Origin: Sporolactobacillus kofuensis
GTDB taxonomy: Bacteria > Bacillota > Bacilli > Bacillales > Sporolactobacillaceae
Assembly: GCF_042660205.1 (NCBI RefSeq)
Contig: NZ_JBHSTQ010000017.1
Location: 1-31,129 of the forward strand
Direction of reading: 5' to 3'
Length of the DNA stretch: 31,129 bases
Shown here: in pieces, positions 8,046-17,634 of the stretch
Layout: every line of letters starts with the position of its first letter
Position numbering within the stretch: the first letter of the stretch is position 1
Notes under the pieces: model-generated
What the model saw: the letters and a program-made list of their open reading frames with translations, nothing else
Told to the model about the DNA's origin: nothing
Database searches by the model: none
Position numbers and translations under genes: made by a program

Positions 8046-11000
8046 TTAACCAAGGTGTTTTCTTCTTCTGAACAGATAGACAGATAAACCACCAACAAGT
8101 AGGCCCCCTACAACAACTCCAGCAATGATAACTGAACGTTGGCTCTTTCCTGATTTGATCTGTTCATTTGTAGATTTCTGATGATGTGACTGGCCTTTCT
8201 CTTTCTGTTCATTTGTAGATTTCTGTTCATGCGACGACTTTTCTTTGTTCGAAGCAGTCTTTGTCGCTTTCTCGTTATTGGAAGCCGATTTTTCAGTTGA
8301 ATTATCCTTCTTGTTCGGTGCATTCCACTTATAGTCGGATAATGTTTCATCAACCGGAATCAGTTGGTTTGAAGACACTGTCTTGGATGAAACGTTCCCA
8401 TCATTAGAATGAGATGCACGAGGATAAACCGGTTTAATCGGGATTGACGGTTTCACTTCTTTTGAAGGAAAATTCGGCTCAATCGGAAGTTCTTGATGCT
8501 TTGGCACATCGGAATTTTCTTTTTCCCCAGGATCATTCGAATTTCCATTTTTCCCAGGTTCATTTTCATCATTATTAGAAGTCCCTGTATCTGTATTCTT
8601 ATCGGAAACCTCAATCGTTATTTCAGCCGACACATTATCATAACCTGGGACAAAAGCCTTGATGACTGCGCTCCCTGCTTTCTTTGCCGTCACGTCTCCA
8701 TCACTTGAAACCGACACGATGTCACTGCCAGAAGTGACAGAATAACTTATCTTGCTGAGCGATGCAAAGGACGGACTTAAAATTGGCTGAAGCTGCAAAT
8801 GATCACCGACGGTTAAATTAGTCTTAGAATCACTAAAGGTAATCTTCGTTGGTGAAACTTGTACGGTTGAATCCACATTACTTTCTCCCTCAACACGTGC
8901 ATTCTCGCCAAGTATCACTTCGCCGTCACCGTTAATTTTACCGTTAACTGTTAGTGCACCATTAATATACAAACGTTTCCCTTTCGGAACGGTCAACGTA
9001 CCATTAACCGTTAGCTCCCCAAACACTGAAGTTGATGCGTTACTAATTTGATGTGCAAGAGCACCGACTGCTGTTCGGTCATCGGAAATTGTAACATTTT
9101 GTCCGGCAGGAACAGTTGAACCATCACCGCTGTAGATTGCTGTTTGTCCATCCCACACCACTTGAGGAAGTTGATCAAGTGCGTTAAACGCTACAATATC
9201 TTCCAACTGGGAATTTAATACCACCTTTATTTGGGCATCTTTGGAGAAGCTATTCCATCCATACGCAGTAACCGATCCCCCGACCATTACATCCTTAGTC
9301 TTATTCTCAGATTCCTGCGTTGAGTTAAACGCTTGCGATCCAATATAGGTGACAGAGTCTGGAATGTCCACTTTGGTTATACCCGTTGAACTGAACGCGT
9401 TGTTACCAATATATTGAAGACTAGACGGTAAGTCAATCGATGTCAGTAATTTGTTTGTGCTAAATGCGCCATCCCTAATCATCTTCAACGAATGGCCAAA
9501 GTCAATTTTTTTAATTGAGCTCCCAGAAAATACATAGTCATTAATGTAGTCAACTGAGCTTGGAATTGTAATTGTGTCACGTTTTAGTCCGGCAAAAGCT
9601 GCGTCTTCCCATAGATCAATTGATTGCGGCAAGTCAGACGTTCCCTGCCAATTATCAGAAAGTTGTCCAAGATAGCCCAAGGCCTGATAATCAATTTCTT
9701 TTAAATTCTTTGGCAAATTAATTGATGTCAAATAAATTTGCTGATCAAATGCACGTTCACCAATATGCTCGATCGTGTCCGGAAGTTTAACTGATTTTAA
9801 TAGTTTCCCTTGAACATTTTGACCAGTGACAAAAGCAGCGACTGACGTAACAGTATAAGTTTTGGTATTAGACTTATCCGTTATTGTTTCTGGAATATCA
9901 AGTTCTGTCCGTGTCGATAAGTCATTAATACCTTGGACTTCCGCCGTCGTGTCACTCGTTGGTCGATACACCACACCATTGACCACAAATAATCCGGGAA
10001 CATATTCAGTAAACTCAGATCCACCGACTAGAATTGTTCCGCCAAAATTGCTGCGACGTATCTGTTTTGCGACCGTTGCATTTGCTGCAGTAATATCTGC
10101 TGTCACCCCAACAAAAGCATCTTTGTCAATTCTCATTGCATTTGCTCCTACACGAATTGAATCCGCTATTGCACCTCTGAAGGCATATTCGCCAATCACT
10201 TGGACTGAATCCGGAATAACGATTTTTTCTCCGGAAAAATCTATTTTCGAAAATGCATAAGGTTCAATTCGTTTGACCGAAGAAGGAATCACTAATGATT
10301 TTAATTTAGATGACTGAAAAGCATCATAACCTATGGTCTCTAGACTAGTCGGTAAATCAATATGCGTAATTGCCGAAGCAAAAAATGCATTCTTTGGAAT
10401 CCGTTTTAAATCATTTGGTAAACGAACGGTTTCAAGGTTTCGGGTTGTTGATAGTGCATTTTGCCCAATTGACTTGACGCCATCAGGAAGTATAAGACTT
10501 CTTATTGACGAGAGCTCAAAGGCACTGTCACCAAGTTCCTCGAACCCCTTATTTAACGTTACATCGGTCAATTTTTGATCCCCTTGAAAAGACCGGTCAC
10601 CGATGTATTTAAGATTAGACGGAATATTGATTTCGGCATTTATTACCCAACTAAACGCACTATCGTCGATCCGCTGTAAAGAGTCGGGAAGTTCTATTTT
10701 AGTCAAACCACGCGCTCCGTAAAAGGCGAAATCCCCGATTACTTTGACACCTTCTGGAATCGATACTTTGGTTATGTTCGGTGAATTGTAAAAGGCACGA
10801 CTGCCAATCATCGTTAAGTTATAATCTTTGCCCTTATAGGTGACCGTTTTGGGCAAATTAAGTTCTCCTGATTTATTCGTGTAACGTTGTGCATACACAT
10901 TCTTGTCTGCATTCGGGTCCTGAACAAGTTCAACCTCATGATCACCGATCACACGATAGTAAAGATTATCTACTTCGAATTTCTGATTCAGAGTTTCCGG

Positions 11001-12480
11001 CACATGTTCATGATTCCGTGCAATCGAAAGGTCACCGAATTGGGCATCCAAAATTGGCTTTTCAACCTGTTGATTATTGTCTGGTTCTGTTGTACCTGAA
11101 CCGTCCGGCAACTCGGTATCTACATAAACCTTTGTTGTCGACTGAAAGCCGGTATCAGCGGTTGCTGTGATCGTCGCTATGCCCTTGCTCTTTGCCGTAA
11201 ATACACCATTTTGGTCAATGCTTCCAATTGATGGATCATTCACCGACCACTTAATGTTTGCATCACTGAATTTATCTGGTTTCAAAGTTGCATTTATCTT
11301 TAGTGTTTCTCCGGATTTTACTTTTTGTGCTGGAGATAGTGTTATTGAACTTGGCCCAAACTGTACGTAAGAAGAATTCATATTGAATGCATAGTCATAC
11401 GTATAAACTGCAATTTTACCAGGATCATACCCTGATTTTTTCAATTTATTGCCGAGATCGGTAATATCGATTTTAACCGAGTCATTTGTTCCACCGTCTT
11501 TGAATACATAATTATCTAAGACATTTTCATGACCCGATGTATCCGTAAATAAAGCAACCTGTAATGCCTGATTGTCTTTGGCATCATATTCAAGGTACAT
11601 TTTTCCGTTTTCTACTTTTGTTGTCGGATTGGAAATTTCTGGTGCTTCAGTATCGATTTTGAATGGGATATCCAGAGTTTGCATCTTCCCATCGCCAACT
11701 GGAGTAGCCGAAATATGATACATAAGACTCGTATTGTTTGCAATGAGGTTGTTATCTTTATCTTTTCCATTCCAACCCAAAGAGGTTGGCTGCGTGGCTA
11801 TAACTGTACGGCCGTTAGCATAATAGAAATTCTTTAAAGCTGATCCATGGTTCTCATTCCAATAGGTCACTTTTCCATCCGTACTGGTTACCGAAAAATT
11901 TAACTGGCTCACGTTTCGGAGTAGGCTAAGACGGGCAGTTAAATAATTATTTCGTTCAGCTAAAGTCGGAGAAAAGGCGATTTTATCTTTATCAATTATT
12001 GCTGGTGACGCCTGTTGATTAACACCAAGAACGATCGCATTTCGATTCTCATCACCGTTGAGCAATGCTGTAAACGATTGACTGAGTGGTTTTCCATCAT
12101 ATATTGGGGTGTCAAAAACAGGCAGGTTACCCCAATCACCATAAAAGCCTAAAAATGGAAGTGACAGATCAATGCCTTTACTATCCTCACTTTTTAAACC
12201 AATAAACCCTTCTACGTAAATGCCATTCGTGAACTGAGTCTGCAATTCTTTCTTGACTTCGTCACTTAGTTTCAACGTCAATGTCACATCTTCAGAAGTG
12301 TTGGCTTCAACATGAACCGAACTTTTTCCTTGAACTGTTGCCTCGCTGTCGGAAAGTTGACGTGCGTCGGTAGACAGATATTTGCCATCCTGTAGTTTTC
12401 CGGTTAATACGGTTGGATCAATCGTATAATTGACTGCTTTATCTGATGTATTTGTAACCTTAAAATTGATTGTCCATGTT
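8046..12480 (-). CDS. Cell-surface BspA-like LRR protein: downstream part of a split subtilase
   Basis: The frame is open from about 12480; its first possible starts have no ribosome binding site (the GTG at 12287 has none), so I read it as the continuation of the protease upstream. The first ~160 residues form the Fn3-like all-beta domain that follows the catalytic domain in C5a-peptidase/lactocepin-type subtilases (…TNGIYVEGFIGL…). Then come a Big_2 Ig-like domain (about 11345-11100), a long run of BspA-type LRR_5 units (about 10900-9230; repeated I.IP.SV..IG..AF), a second Big_2 (about 8850-8600), a charged low-complexity stalk with repeated KSTNEQ, and a C-terminal membrane helix followed by RRRK. 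No LPXTG precedes that helix, so anchoring is probably by the membrane. The likely role is adhesion or substrate capture beside a protease. Whether the separate ORF is translated is doubtful. Confidence 0.8.
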
Positions 12481-14692
12481 CCCTCGCAATCGACCCCAGT
12501 TCGGCTTTGGGACGTCCACCATTAACTGTTAAATATGCTGGCGTCTCAATTGCTTTTTCAACGTTGACTAGTCCTGCCCCCTGCCGACGAACAGGATAAG
12601 CAATGTCATTTGTATCTTTAATCGGCGTTGCCGTACTCATTTCTAAGTATTCGATGAGATCAGCTTTTGCGATTGGGCTTAAATTATCGAATCGATTTTC
12701 ACTATTTAAATATTGCTTCAATAGGGAAGACACACCTGACAGTTGAGGAGTCGCCATTGACGTGCCACTCATTAATTCATACTTTCCACCATTAATACTT
12801 GAATAAATATTTCCGCCTGGAGCAGTTATTTCAGGTTTAATTCCTAAATTTGGTGATGGACCGATCGATGAAAAGCTTGAAATCATTCCGGCTCCGGGAT
12901 TGCCCAGGATTCCTACGAAGGAACTGCTCACATAAATGGTTTTAAGCGCTGCATCGGCAAGTTTCTTACCATCATTTTGAGAAATGAACACCGTAGGAAT
13001 GATGTCGTCGGTCTGCACGCCCGGAGAAGAGATGGCCCCTGCAACGTTATTGACAACAATGACAGCCCGTGCACCTGCTTCCTCCGCGTTATCTGCTTTC
13101 TGCTGGAACGTTAATGATTCTCCAGATTTTGTACCGCCTCGATTGACGACAGCGATCTTTCCTTTTACATCAACACCATCATAGTCTTCGGGAAATCCAT
13201 ATTTATTGAGATAAACGTAACTTACATTATTATTATTTATTGCAGTCGTTAAACTTATCATCTTATTATTTTGTACATTTACCGCATCAGCGTACGGAAT
13301 TTTTTCACCATCTTGTCCACCCAATGTAAAATATTTTGACTGAAAGGAGCTACTTTCAGAACTTGCGACGGATAATGCCGACGCGTATGATGACGGTGAA
13401 CCAACAATCGCTGTATCCGGACTGTTTGCGGGATTAAGATTGACTCCGGTTGTATTCTGAACGGAAGACGATGTATCATTACCGGCGGCAACAAGCAAAT
13501 CAATACCTGCTTCTGAGACCGAACGGTACACTTCATCAGTTACAGGATCACCCGATGTTGGAGATCCCGCTGGTGAACCAAGGCTCATATTAATCGCATC
13601 AGCACCTAGTTTCACTGCATCTTCCAATCCTGCTAGAATGATATCATCTGTTGTCGATCCGGTTCCATCGGCAAAAACTTTCATCATCATCAACTGAGCA
13701 TCTGGAGCGACCCCTTTAAACTGTTTGGCTTCATCAGTCTCTATTGCCGTATTGTTACCAGCAATAATCCCAGAAACATGGGTGCCATGATCAGCTCCAC
13801 CCCGGACATTTGTATCTTTACCTGCGTAGTCGTAGGCATAGGGAACTTTATCATCCACATAGGTTGAATTCGTTGATAGATCTGTGTTTTTTGATGCTTG
13901 AAGATCGGAAGATTTAACTTTTTCACCAATAGCAGCTTGAGTATATTTTAACGGTCCCTTGGGCATAGTATTAAAAGCCTCATGCTGGGTATCCAATCCA
14001 CTGTCAAGAACAGCAACGACGGTTCCTTTACCCGTAAAACCGGATTGATTTGCTAAATCAGCACCAATTAGATCAGAACTTGTGTTTAACGACTGGAGTG
14101 AAACTTTATTATTATTTATCGTTTTTTCATCCGGTAAAGAATAAGTCACAGCCTCGTGAACACTTTTTACCCCATTCAACTTTTTAATTTTATTTATTTC
14201 TTTGTAAGGTACTTGAACAGAGAAACCATTAAGCGCAGTGGTATAATTATAGGAATTCTTAAATGAGACCTTGTCAACTTTGTCGATAATTTGTTTCTTT
14301 ATTTTGGTTTGTTCCACAAGCATTTTCTTTGATGCAGATTTCATTCGCTTAGTTGCTATGTAACTGGCAGCTGTCAGCTTTGATTTATCATGATCATAGT
14401 TTTGAAGAATTGACGGAGACTTTAATTCTACGATTAGCTTAATCGTCTTATTTGGATTAATGTTCTTACTTAGATTACTAGATTGAATGTTCTTATCGGT
14501 CTTTTTAAGTGGATCTCGTATTTTTTCACCAGGTTTGCTGATATATGCATGAGCAACATCTTTATGAAGACCTTTTTGATCATTGCTTGCATATGTAGAA
14601 GTAGGCGTTACAACCCATGATGAAAGAATCAACATTCCAATTAATAATAATGCAATGAATTTTCTGACATTTGATACTATAGCATTAACCAC
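12404..14692 (-). CDS. Secreted subtilisin-like serine protease (S8, with PA domain)
   Basis: A secreted endoprotease: signal peptide (to about STYA, residue 35), an I9-type propeptide (about 85-185, ending …NGVKSVHEA), then the S8 catalytic domain with Asp in VVAVLDSGLD (230), His in DHGTHVSG (302) and Ser in MSGTSMATP (645). A protease-associated (PA) domain is inserted between His and Ser (VKGKIAVVNRGG … AGARAVIVVNN). This is the Vpr/lactocepin/C5a-peptidase layout. The GTG at 14692 is chosen because GGGAG lies 11 nt upstream; the GTG at 14704 would abut that site. The C-terminal ~25 residues are out of frame with the conserved continuation, so the intact protein was probably about 2,200 residues. 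A dedicated promoter and an operator-like palindrome lie upstream, opposite a regulator gene. Confidence 0.92.
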   Translation of the reverse strand: MVNAIVSNVRKFIALLLIGMLILSSWVVTPTSTYASNDQKGLHKDVAHAYISKPGEKIRDPLKKTDKNIQSSNLSKNINPNKTIKLIVELKSPSILQNYDHDKSKLTAASYIATKRMKSASKKMLVEQTKIKKQIIDKVDKVSFKNSYNYTTALNGFSVQVPYKEINKIKKLNGVKSVHEAVTYSLPDEKTINNNKVSLQSLNTSSDLIGADLANQSGFTGKGTVVAVLDSGLDTQHEAFNTMPKGPLKYTQAAIGEKVKSSDLQASKNTDLSTNSTYVDDKVPYAYDYAGKDTNVRGGADHGTHVSGIIAGNNTAIETDEAKQFKGVAPDAQLMMMKVFADGTGSTTDDIILAGLEDAVKLGADAINMSLGSPAGSPTSGDPVTDEVYRSVSEAGIDLLVAAGNDTSSSVQNTTGVNLNPANSPDTAIVGSPSSYASALSVASSESSSFQSKYFTLGGQDGEKIPYADAVNVQNNKMISLTTAINNNNVSYVYLNKYGFPEDYDGVDVKGKIAVVNRGGTKSGESLTFQQKADNAEEAGARAVIVVNNVAGAISSPGVQTDDIIPTVFISQNDGKKLADAALKTIYVSSSFVGILGNPGAGMISSFSSIGPSPNLGIKPEITAPGGNIYSSINGGKYELMSGTSMATPQLSGVSSLLKQYLNSENRFDNLSPIAKADLIEYLEMSTATPIKDTNDIAYPVRRQGAGLVNVEKAIETPAYLTVNGGRPKAELGSIAREHGQSILRLQIHQIKQSIIRLIQPY
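12478..12485 (-). other. Apparent frameshift joining protease and LRR frames
   Basis: At the run GAGGGAAC (minus strand) the protease frame leaves the conserved sequence and runs about 25 codons to a stop at 12404. One extra G would read …SIARGTWTINFKVTNTS… and continue without a stop to 8046. The short G run is a typical site of indels, whether a real mutation or an assembly error. Confidence 0.8.
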
Positions 14693-14737
14693 GTATCTCT
14701 TCACTCCCTTGAAAATAGAATGCTAATAAAAGATTTT

Positions 14738-14765
14738 TGTATAAATAAAACCTTATCATAATCAA
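14738..14765 (-). promoter_or_regulatory. Promoter of the subtilase/LRR gene
   Basis: Minus strand: TTGATT (14765-14760), a 16-nt spacer, TATACA (14743-14738), about 45 nt before the start codon. The palindrome at 14792-14817 lies just upstream of this -35. Confidence 0.5.
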
Positions 14766-14791
14766 CTCTATATTTCAATATTTGTCTAATT

Positions 14792-14817
14792 AATATTTAG
14801 ATGTATATCTAACTATT
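14792..14817. promoter_or_regulatory. Palindromic operator candidate for the ArsR-type regulator
   Basis: A 26-bp dyad: arms AATATTTAGAT and ATCTAACTATT around a GTAT centre, with 10 of 11 arm positions paired. It lies in the divergent intergenic region, upstream of the protease -35 and touching the -35 of the regulator gene. AT-rich dyads of this kind are typical ArsR-family sites. Binding by the neighbouring regulator is inferred from position. Confidence 0.6.
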
Positions 14818-14844
14818 GAATTCTACTTTAATAAAAGATAAGAT
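14816..14844 (+). promoter_or_regulatory. Promoter of the ArsR-type regulator gene
   Basis: TTGAAT (14816-14821), a 17-nt spacer, TAAGAT (14839-14844), about 30 nt before the start codon. The -35 overlaps the end of the palindrome, which would fit autoregulation. Confidence 0.5.
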
Positions 14845-14873
14845 TAATTTACTTTCAAATAGGATGGAGAACG

Positions 14874-15950
14874 ATGATGCCCAGAGTAACAAAGAATGAT
14901 TTGTTTTTTGATACCGATCTTCTTTTTTTTCTTGAAAAGTGCTACCTGACAGCACAAAATCAGCCGCAATCACCGACGGACATGATGCGTGAGATAAGCG
15001 ACAATTATAATATTCCTTTGAATATTTTTTCCAAGCAAATTGATGTTGTTCAAAGTGAATACGATTACATACGCGAAAATATATATGATAAATTCAAACC
15101 TTTAGATTCTCTTAGTCTTTTTCAACAATTCTTTACTGTTGAATCACCAGCCGACACGTCTCTAGCACTCCACCTCTATCTCTTTAATAAAAATGGACAA
15201 ACTTTTGAAAGCGATGAGCAGATAGAGGGTGAGGAATTAACGAAAAGAAAGTTTATGATTTCTCAAATTCTAAATGATGATTATGAAAATCTAGCAACAC
15301 TTAATGGAGTTTCTGATTTGACAGATTATCTATGGCAATATCCCTCAACAAACTACAAAAAATGGATTTGCATACTCACCTTGTATCATGCTAAAAAACT
15401 GACGGACCAACTTCTTAATTTCGTTGAAAAATCCGTTCAAAATTTTTCGAATTTAAAGAGACCTTTGAAACAATTTGCGCTTTTTGATCTAGACTTGGAA
15501 AAAAATAACAAATTGATCTCGGATATCATTGGAGATACAACAGGAAAACAAATAATTAAAATGCCTACCATTGCATGCTTTAATGCAATAAAAATCATTG
15601 AGGATGGTTATTCAAACCGAACATATATATTTATTGGTGTACTATATAATGAAATTGGAGAATTGATTGAAAAGTATAGTCAAAGCGACAAAATTGTTGT
15701 TAGTCGTCTAAAAGCAATAGGGGATAGTAAACGTCTTGGAATTTTGAAAACACTTCGTAAACAACCGTTATGCGGCAAAGACATCGCTTCTTTATTTGAT
15801 CTTACGCCTGCGACAGTATCGCATCACATGAACAGTCTTGTTAACGGCGGTCTTGTTTCTATTCAAAGAACTGGAACCCGAGTTGATTACAAAATAAACA
15901 AAACTGAATCAGAGAAATTAATTAAAGCATTAAAGAATATTCTTCTGTAA
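14874..15950 (+). CDS. Regulator with C-terminal ArsR-type winged helix
   Basis: A 358-residue protein. The last ~80 residues are a clear ArsR-family winged helix-turn-helix: LKAIGDSKRLGILKTL, then DIASLFDLTPATVSHHMNSL as the recognition region and GLVSIQRTGTRVDYKI as the wing. The first ~275 residues are unusual for ArsR proteins (normally about 100 in total) and I do not recognise a domain; they are hydrophilic, rich in Phe, Leu, Lys and Asp, with no membrane segment, and may be a ligand or protein sensing part. Two adjacent ATGs (14874, 14877) follow AGGATGGAG; either may be used. Divergent orientation, its own promoter and a shared palindrome suggest it controls the subtilase gene. No cysteine metal site of the ArsR kind is evident. 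Confidence 0.8.
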   Translation: MMPRVTKNDLFFDTDLLFFLEKCYLTAQNQPQSPTDMMREISDNYNIPLNIFSKQIDVVQSEYDYIRENIYDKFKPLDSLSLFQQFFTVESPADTSLALHLYLFNKNGQTFESDEQIEGEELTKRKFMISQILNDDYENLATLNGVSDLTDYLWQYPSTNYKKWICILTLYHAKKLTDQLLNFVEKSVQNFSNLKRPLKQFALFDLDLEKNNKLISDIIGDTTGKQIIKMPTIACFNAIKIIEDGYSNRTYIFIGVLYNEIGELIEKYSQSDKIVVSRLKAIGDSKRLGILKTLRKQPLCGKDIASLFDLTPATVSHHMNSLVNGGLVSIQRTGTRVDYKINKTESEKLIKALKNILL

Positions 15951-16216
15951 ACTATTTTTTAAACATTTGCTCGTTAACGCTTTGATTCTTCGCAATGAAC
16001 AACTATGAACACGATCTTTATGATAATCTTTTAAAAAGCTGTACTTTTTTCTAAAAAAGTGGTTAATTGACATCTATACAACTTTTTTAACTTTGTTATG
16101 CAAAGTTTGATGCAGATTATTGACATAGCGCTTACATCGGGGATCTGGTCCTCCTCGAATGTGATGACAACAAAGTACCTCGCTTGCAGCATCTGTCACA
16201 TTACCATGGCTTTACT
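15951..16216. other. Non-coding stretch after the regulator
   Basis: AT-rich, with no gene that I can support. A short A/T-only dyad (ACTTTTTT/AAAAAAGT near 16046-16063) is too weak to call a terminator. GCGCTTAC near 16129-16136 resembles an IS66-family end, but no element can be traced from it. Confidence 0.3.
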
Positions 16217-16357
16217 TTACTCATTGGCTTTTTCTATAGTGAAGTCCCTGTTTATCTTATTTTCTTCAATATCCCCGGTGATCCTGGAGGACCATTCCCA
16301 CTCATTCTGATATTTTTCACCTTTATAAAAACCTGTTGGTAAGAAAAATGATACCAT
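16217..16357 (-). CDS. Small ORF or gene remnant, 46 residues
   Basis: An open frame starting MVSFFLPTGFYKGEKYQNEW and ending FTIEKANE. I do not recognise it. It directly abuts the outer end of the IS66 relic, and its only possible start lies at that junction, so it may be the C-terminal remainder of a gene cut by the insertion. No ribosome binding site is visible. Confidence 0.25.
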   Translation of the reverse strand: MVSFFLPTGFYKGEKYQNEWEWSSRITGDIEENKINRDFTIEKANE

Positions 16358-16362
16358 TCTGC

Positions 16363-16700
16363 GTATGCGTCAAATAGCCCACACCTAGTCAAAGATGTGG
16401 GCCCAATCTTTGATGATTGGGAAGAGAGTTTGCAGCTGTCAGGGAGATTTGCGGACCAGGGTAGTAGTTAACGAAAACCTCATCATAAGACTGCTGTTAA
16501 GGTACTGAAACGGAATCAGGCGGTTTTCTTTCGCTGTCTCGAGGAGAATGTAAATGGTGGTGCTGGCTACCGCACCTTTAGGCGTATTACTGAACAGCCA
16601 GTTTTTTCACTCCATCGCAAAGTGCTAGATCGAACGTTCAGCTCGATTGTGGTCTAGCTCCAAACGTCCATCTTGCAAAAAAGGTAACGAGTTTGTCCTA
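16363..16700 (-). pseudogene. Decayed 3' end of an IS66-family transposase (TnpC)
   Basis: On the minus strand, from about 16700, the translation reads FLQDGRLELDHNRAERSI, stop, then after a second stop KNWLFSNTPKGAVAST and ETAKENRLIPFQYL. These are the conserved C-terminal blocks of the IS66 DDE transposase. Two stop codons replace residues of the usual KPFVIGRKNW segment, and the frame breaks up after FQYL. The terminal GACGCATACG, near 16363-16372, looks like a one-base-degenerate IS66 right inverted repeat (GACGCTTAC). The 5' two thirds of the element are missing, ending about 60 bp from the oldest CRISPR repeat. Not functional. Confidence 0.8.
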
Positions 16701-16757
16701 TTGCGACCGAAAACGGCAATAATGTACCAAGCTATAAAATTTAAAGGAGATTGATTA

Positions 16758-17456
16758 ATTTAAATCCATGCACCCATGTAGGATGCGATTAAAAATATGT
16801 CAAACCAAAATCGTACATTAAGTCAATTTCAATCCACGCATCCATGTAGGGTGCGATTTGAGACACTCGGATGGTGAGTGGGCAGTTTATATTTCAATCC
16901 ACGCATCCATGTAGGATGCGATATTTAATAATATCAAAAGCCTTTTTAATTTCAGGTATTTCAATCCACGCATCCATGTAGGATGCGATATAATATCGCT
17001 AAAAAGGTTCATGGATTGCCAAAAATTTCAATCCACGCATCCATGTAGGATGCGATAACATTCCAACTTGTTTATTTAAACGATACTAAAATTTCAATCC
17101 ACGCATCCATGTAGGATGCGATAATTATCGCGCAAGGTATTCTCGAAAGCGGTTGGGATTTCAATCCACGCATCCATGTAGGATGCGATTTGCACAAGAG
17201 GTACAAGGCGAGTGGAAGTATTGATTTCAATCCACGCATCCATGTAGGATGCGATAAGTAAAAGGTCGTGCCACCTTGTTCTTTCTAATTCTATTTCAAT
17301 CCACGCATCCATGTAGGATGCGATTACATCGCTTAGGAGGCTTGGTCATGGATAAGCTATTTCAATCCACGCATCCATGTAGGATGCGATGTATAGTCTT
17401 TAAGAGTTTCAACCATTTCCATCTATTTCAATCCACGCATCCATGTAGGATGCGAT
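16758..17456 (-). CRISPR. Type I-C CRISPR array, 11 repeats and 10 spacers
   Basis: Repeats are 32 nt, spacers 33-37 nt. Repeat starts: 16758, 16826, 16891, 16958, 17025, 17091, 17158, 17224, 17293, 17359, 17425. Read on the minus strand each repeat has a perfect 7-bp stem (CGCATCC, TACAT loop, GGATGCG) and ends TGGATTGAAAT, the 11-nt 5' handle typical of I-C crRNAs cut by Cas5c. Nine repeats are identical. The leader-distal repeat (16758-16789) has three substitutions and the next (16826-16857) one, in a stem position, so this is the old end. Transcription therefore runs from the leader beside cas2 towards lower coordinates. Confidence 0.98.
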
Positions 17457-17634
17457 AGCGGATTTTAACAAAAATAAACCCTAATTTTGGTTTTTTTATT
17501 AAATTCCGCATCATTAATAGCATTATTTTGAAATGTTGTAAACTAACTTCCGTTTTTATTACATTCAGTATTAAATTAATTACAGTTTATTGGTGCGAAG
17601 GAACTTGAGAAATCATGTGCACATTAAGTTCGCA
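17457..17634 (-). promoter_or_regulatory. CRISPR leader with array promoter
   Basis: About 178 AT-rich bp between the cas2 stop and the first repeat. On the minus strand TTTACA (17542-17537), a 17-nt spacer and TATTAA (17519-17514) form a likely promoter, placing the start about 50 nt before the first repeat. The part nearest the array is A/T-tract rich, as in spacer-integration leaders. Right after the cas2 stop a bulged dyad (GTGCG 17593-17597 with CGCAC 17631-17635, plus AACTT/AAGTT inside) could fold in the cas transcript. Confidence 0.65.

Noticed and set aside
8046..8200. LPXTG sortase signal at the end of the LRR protein
   Set aside because: The helix and RRRK tail are right, but no LPXTG or close variant precedes them in the charged stalk.
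9862..10260. 132-codon open frame antisense to the LRR region
   Set aside because: A shadow of the low-complexity LRR frame; no ribosome binding site or promoter, and the composition mirrors the repeat.
16120..16145. GCGCTTAC as the second inverted repeat of the IS66 relic
   Set aside because: It lies outside the relic's recognisable end in the wrong relation to the transposase, and eight bases are too few to call.
17094..17458. Open frames on both strands through the CRISPR array, with recurring MDAWIEI or FQSTHPCRMR peptides
   Set aside because: They are translations of the repeats; the period equals repeat plus spacer and the frames have no ribosome binding site.
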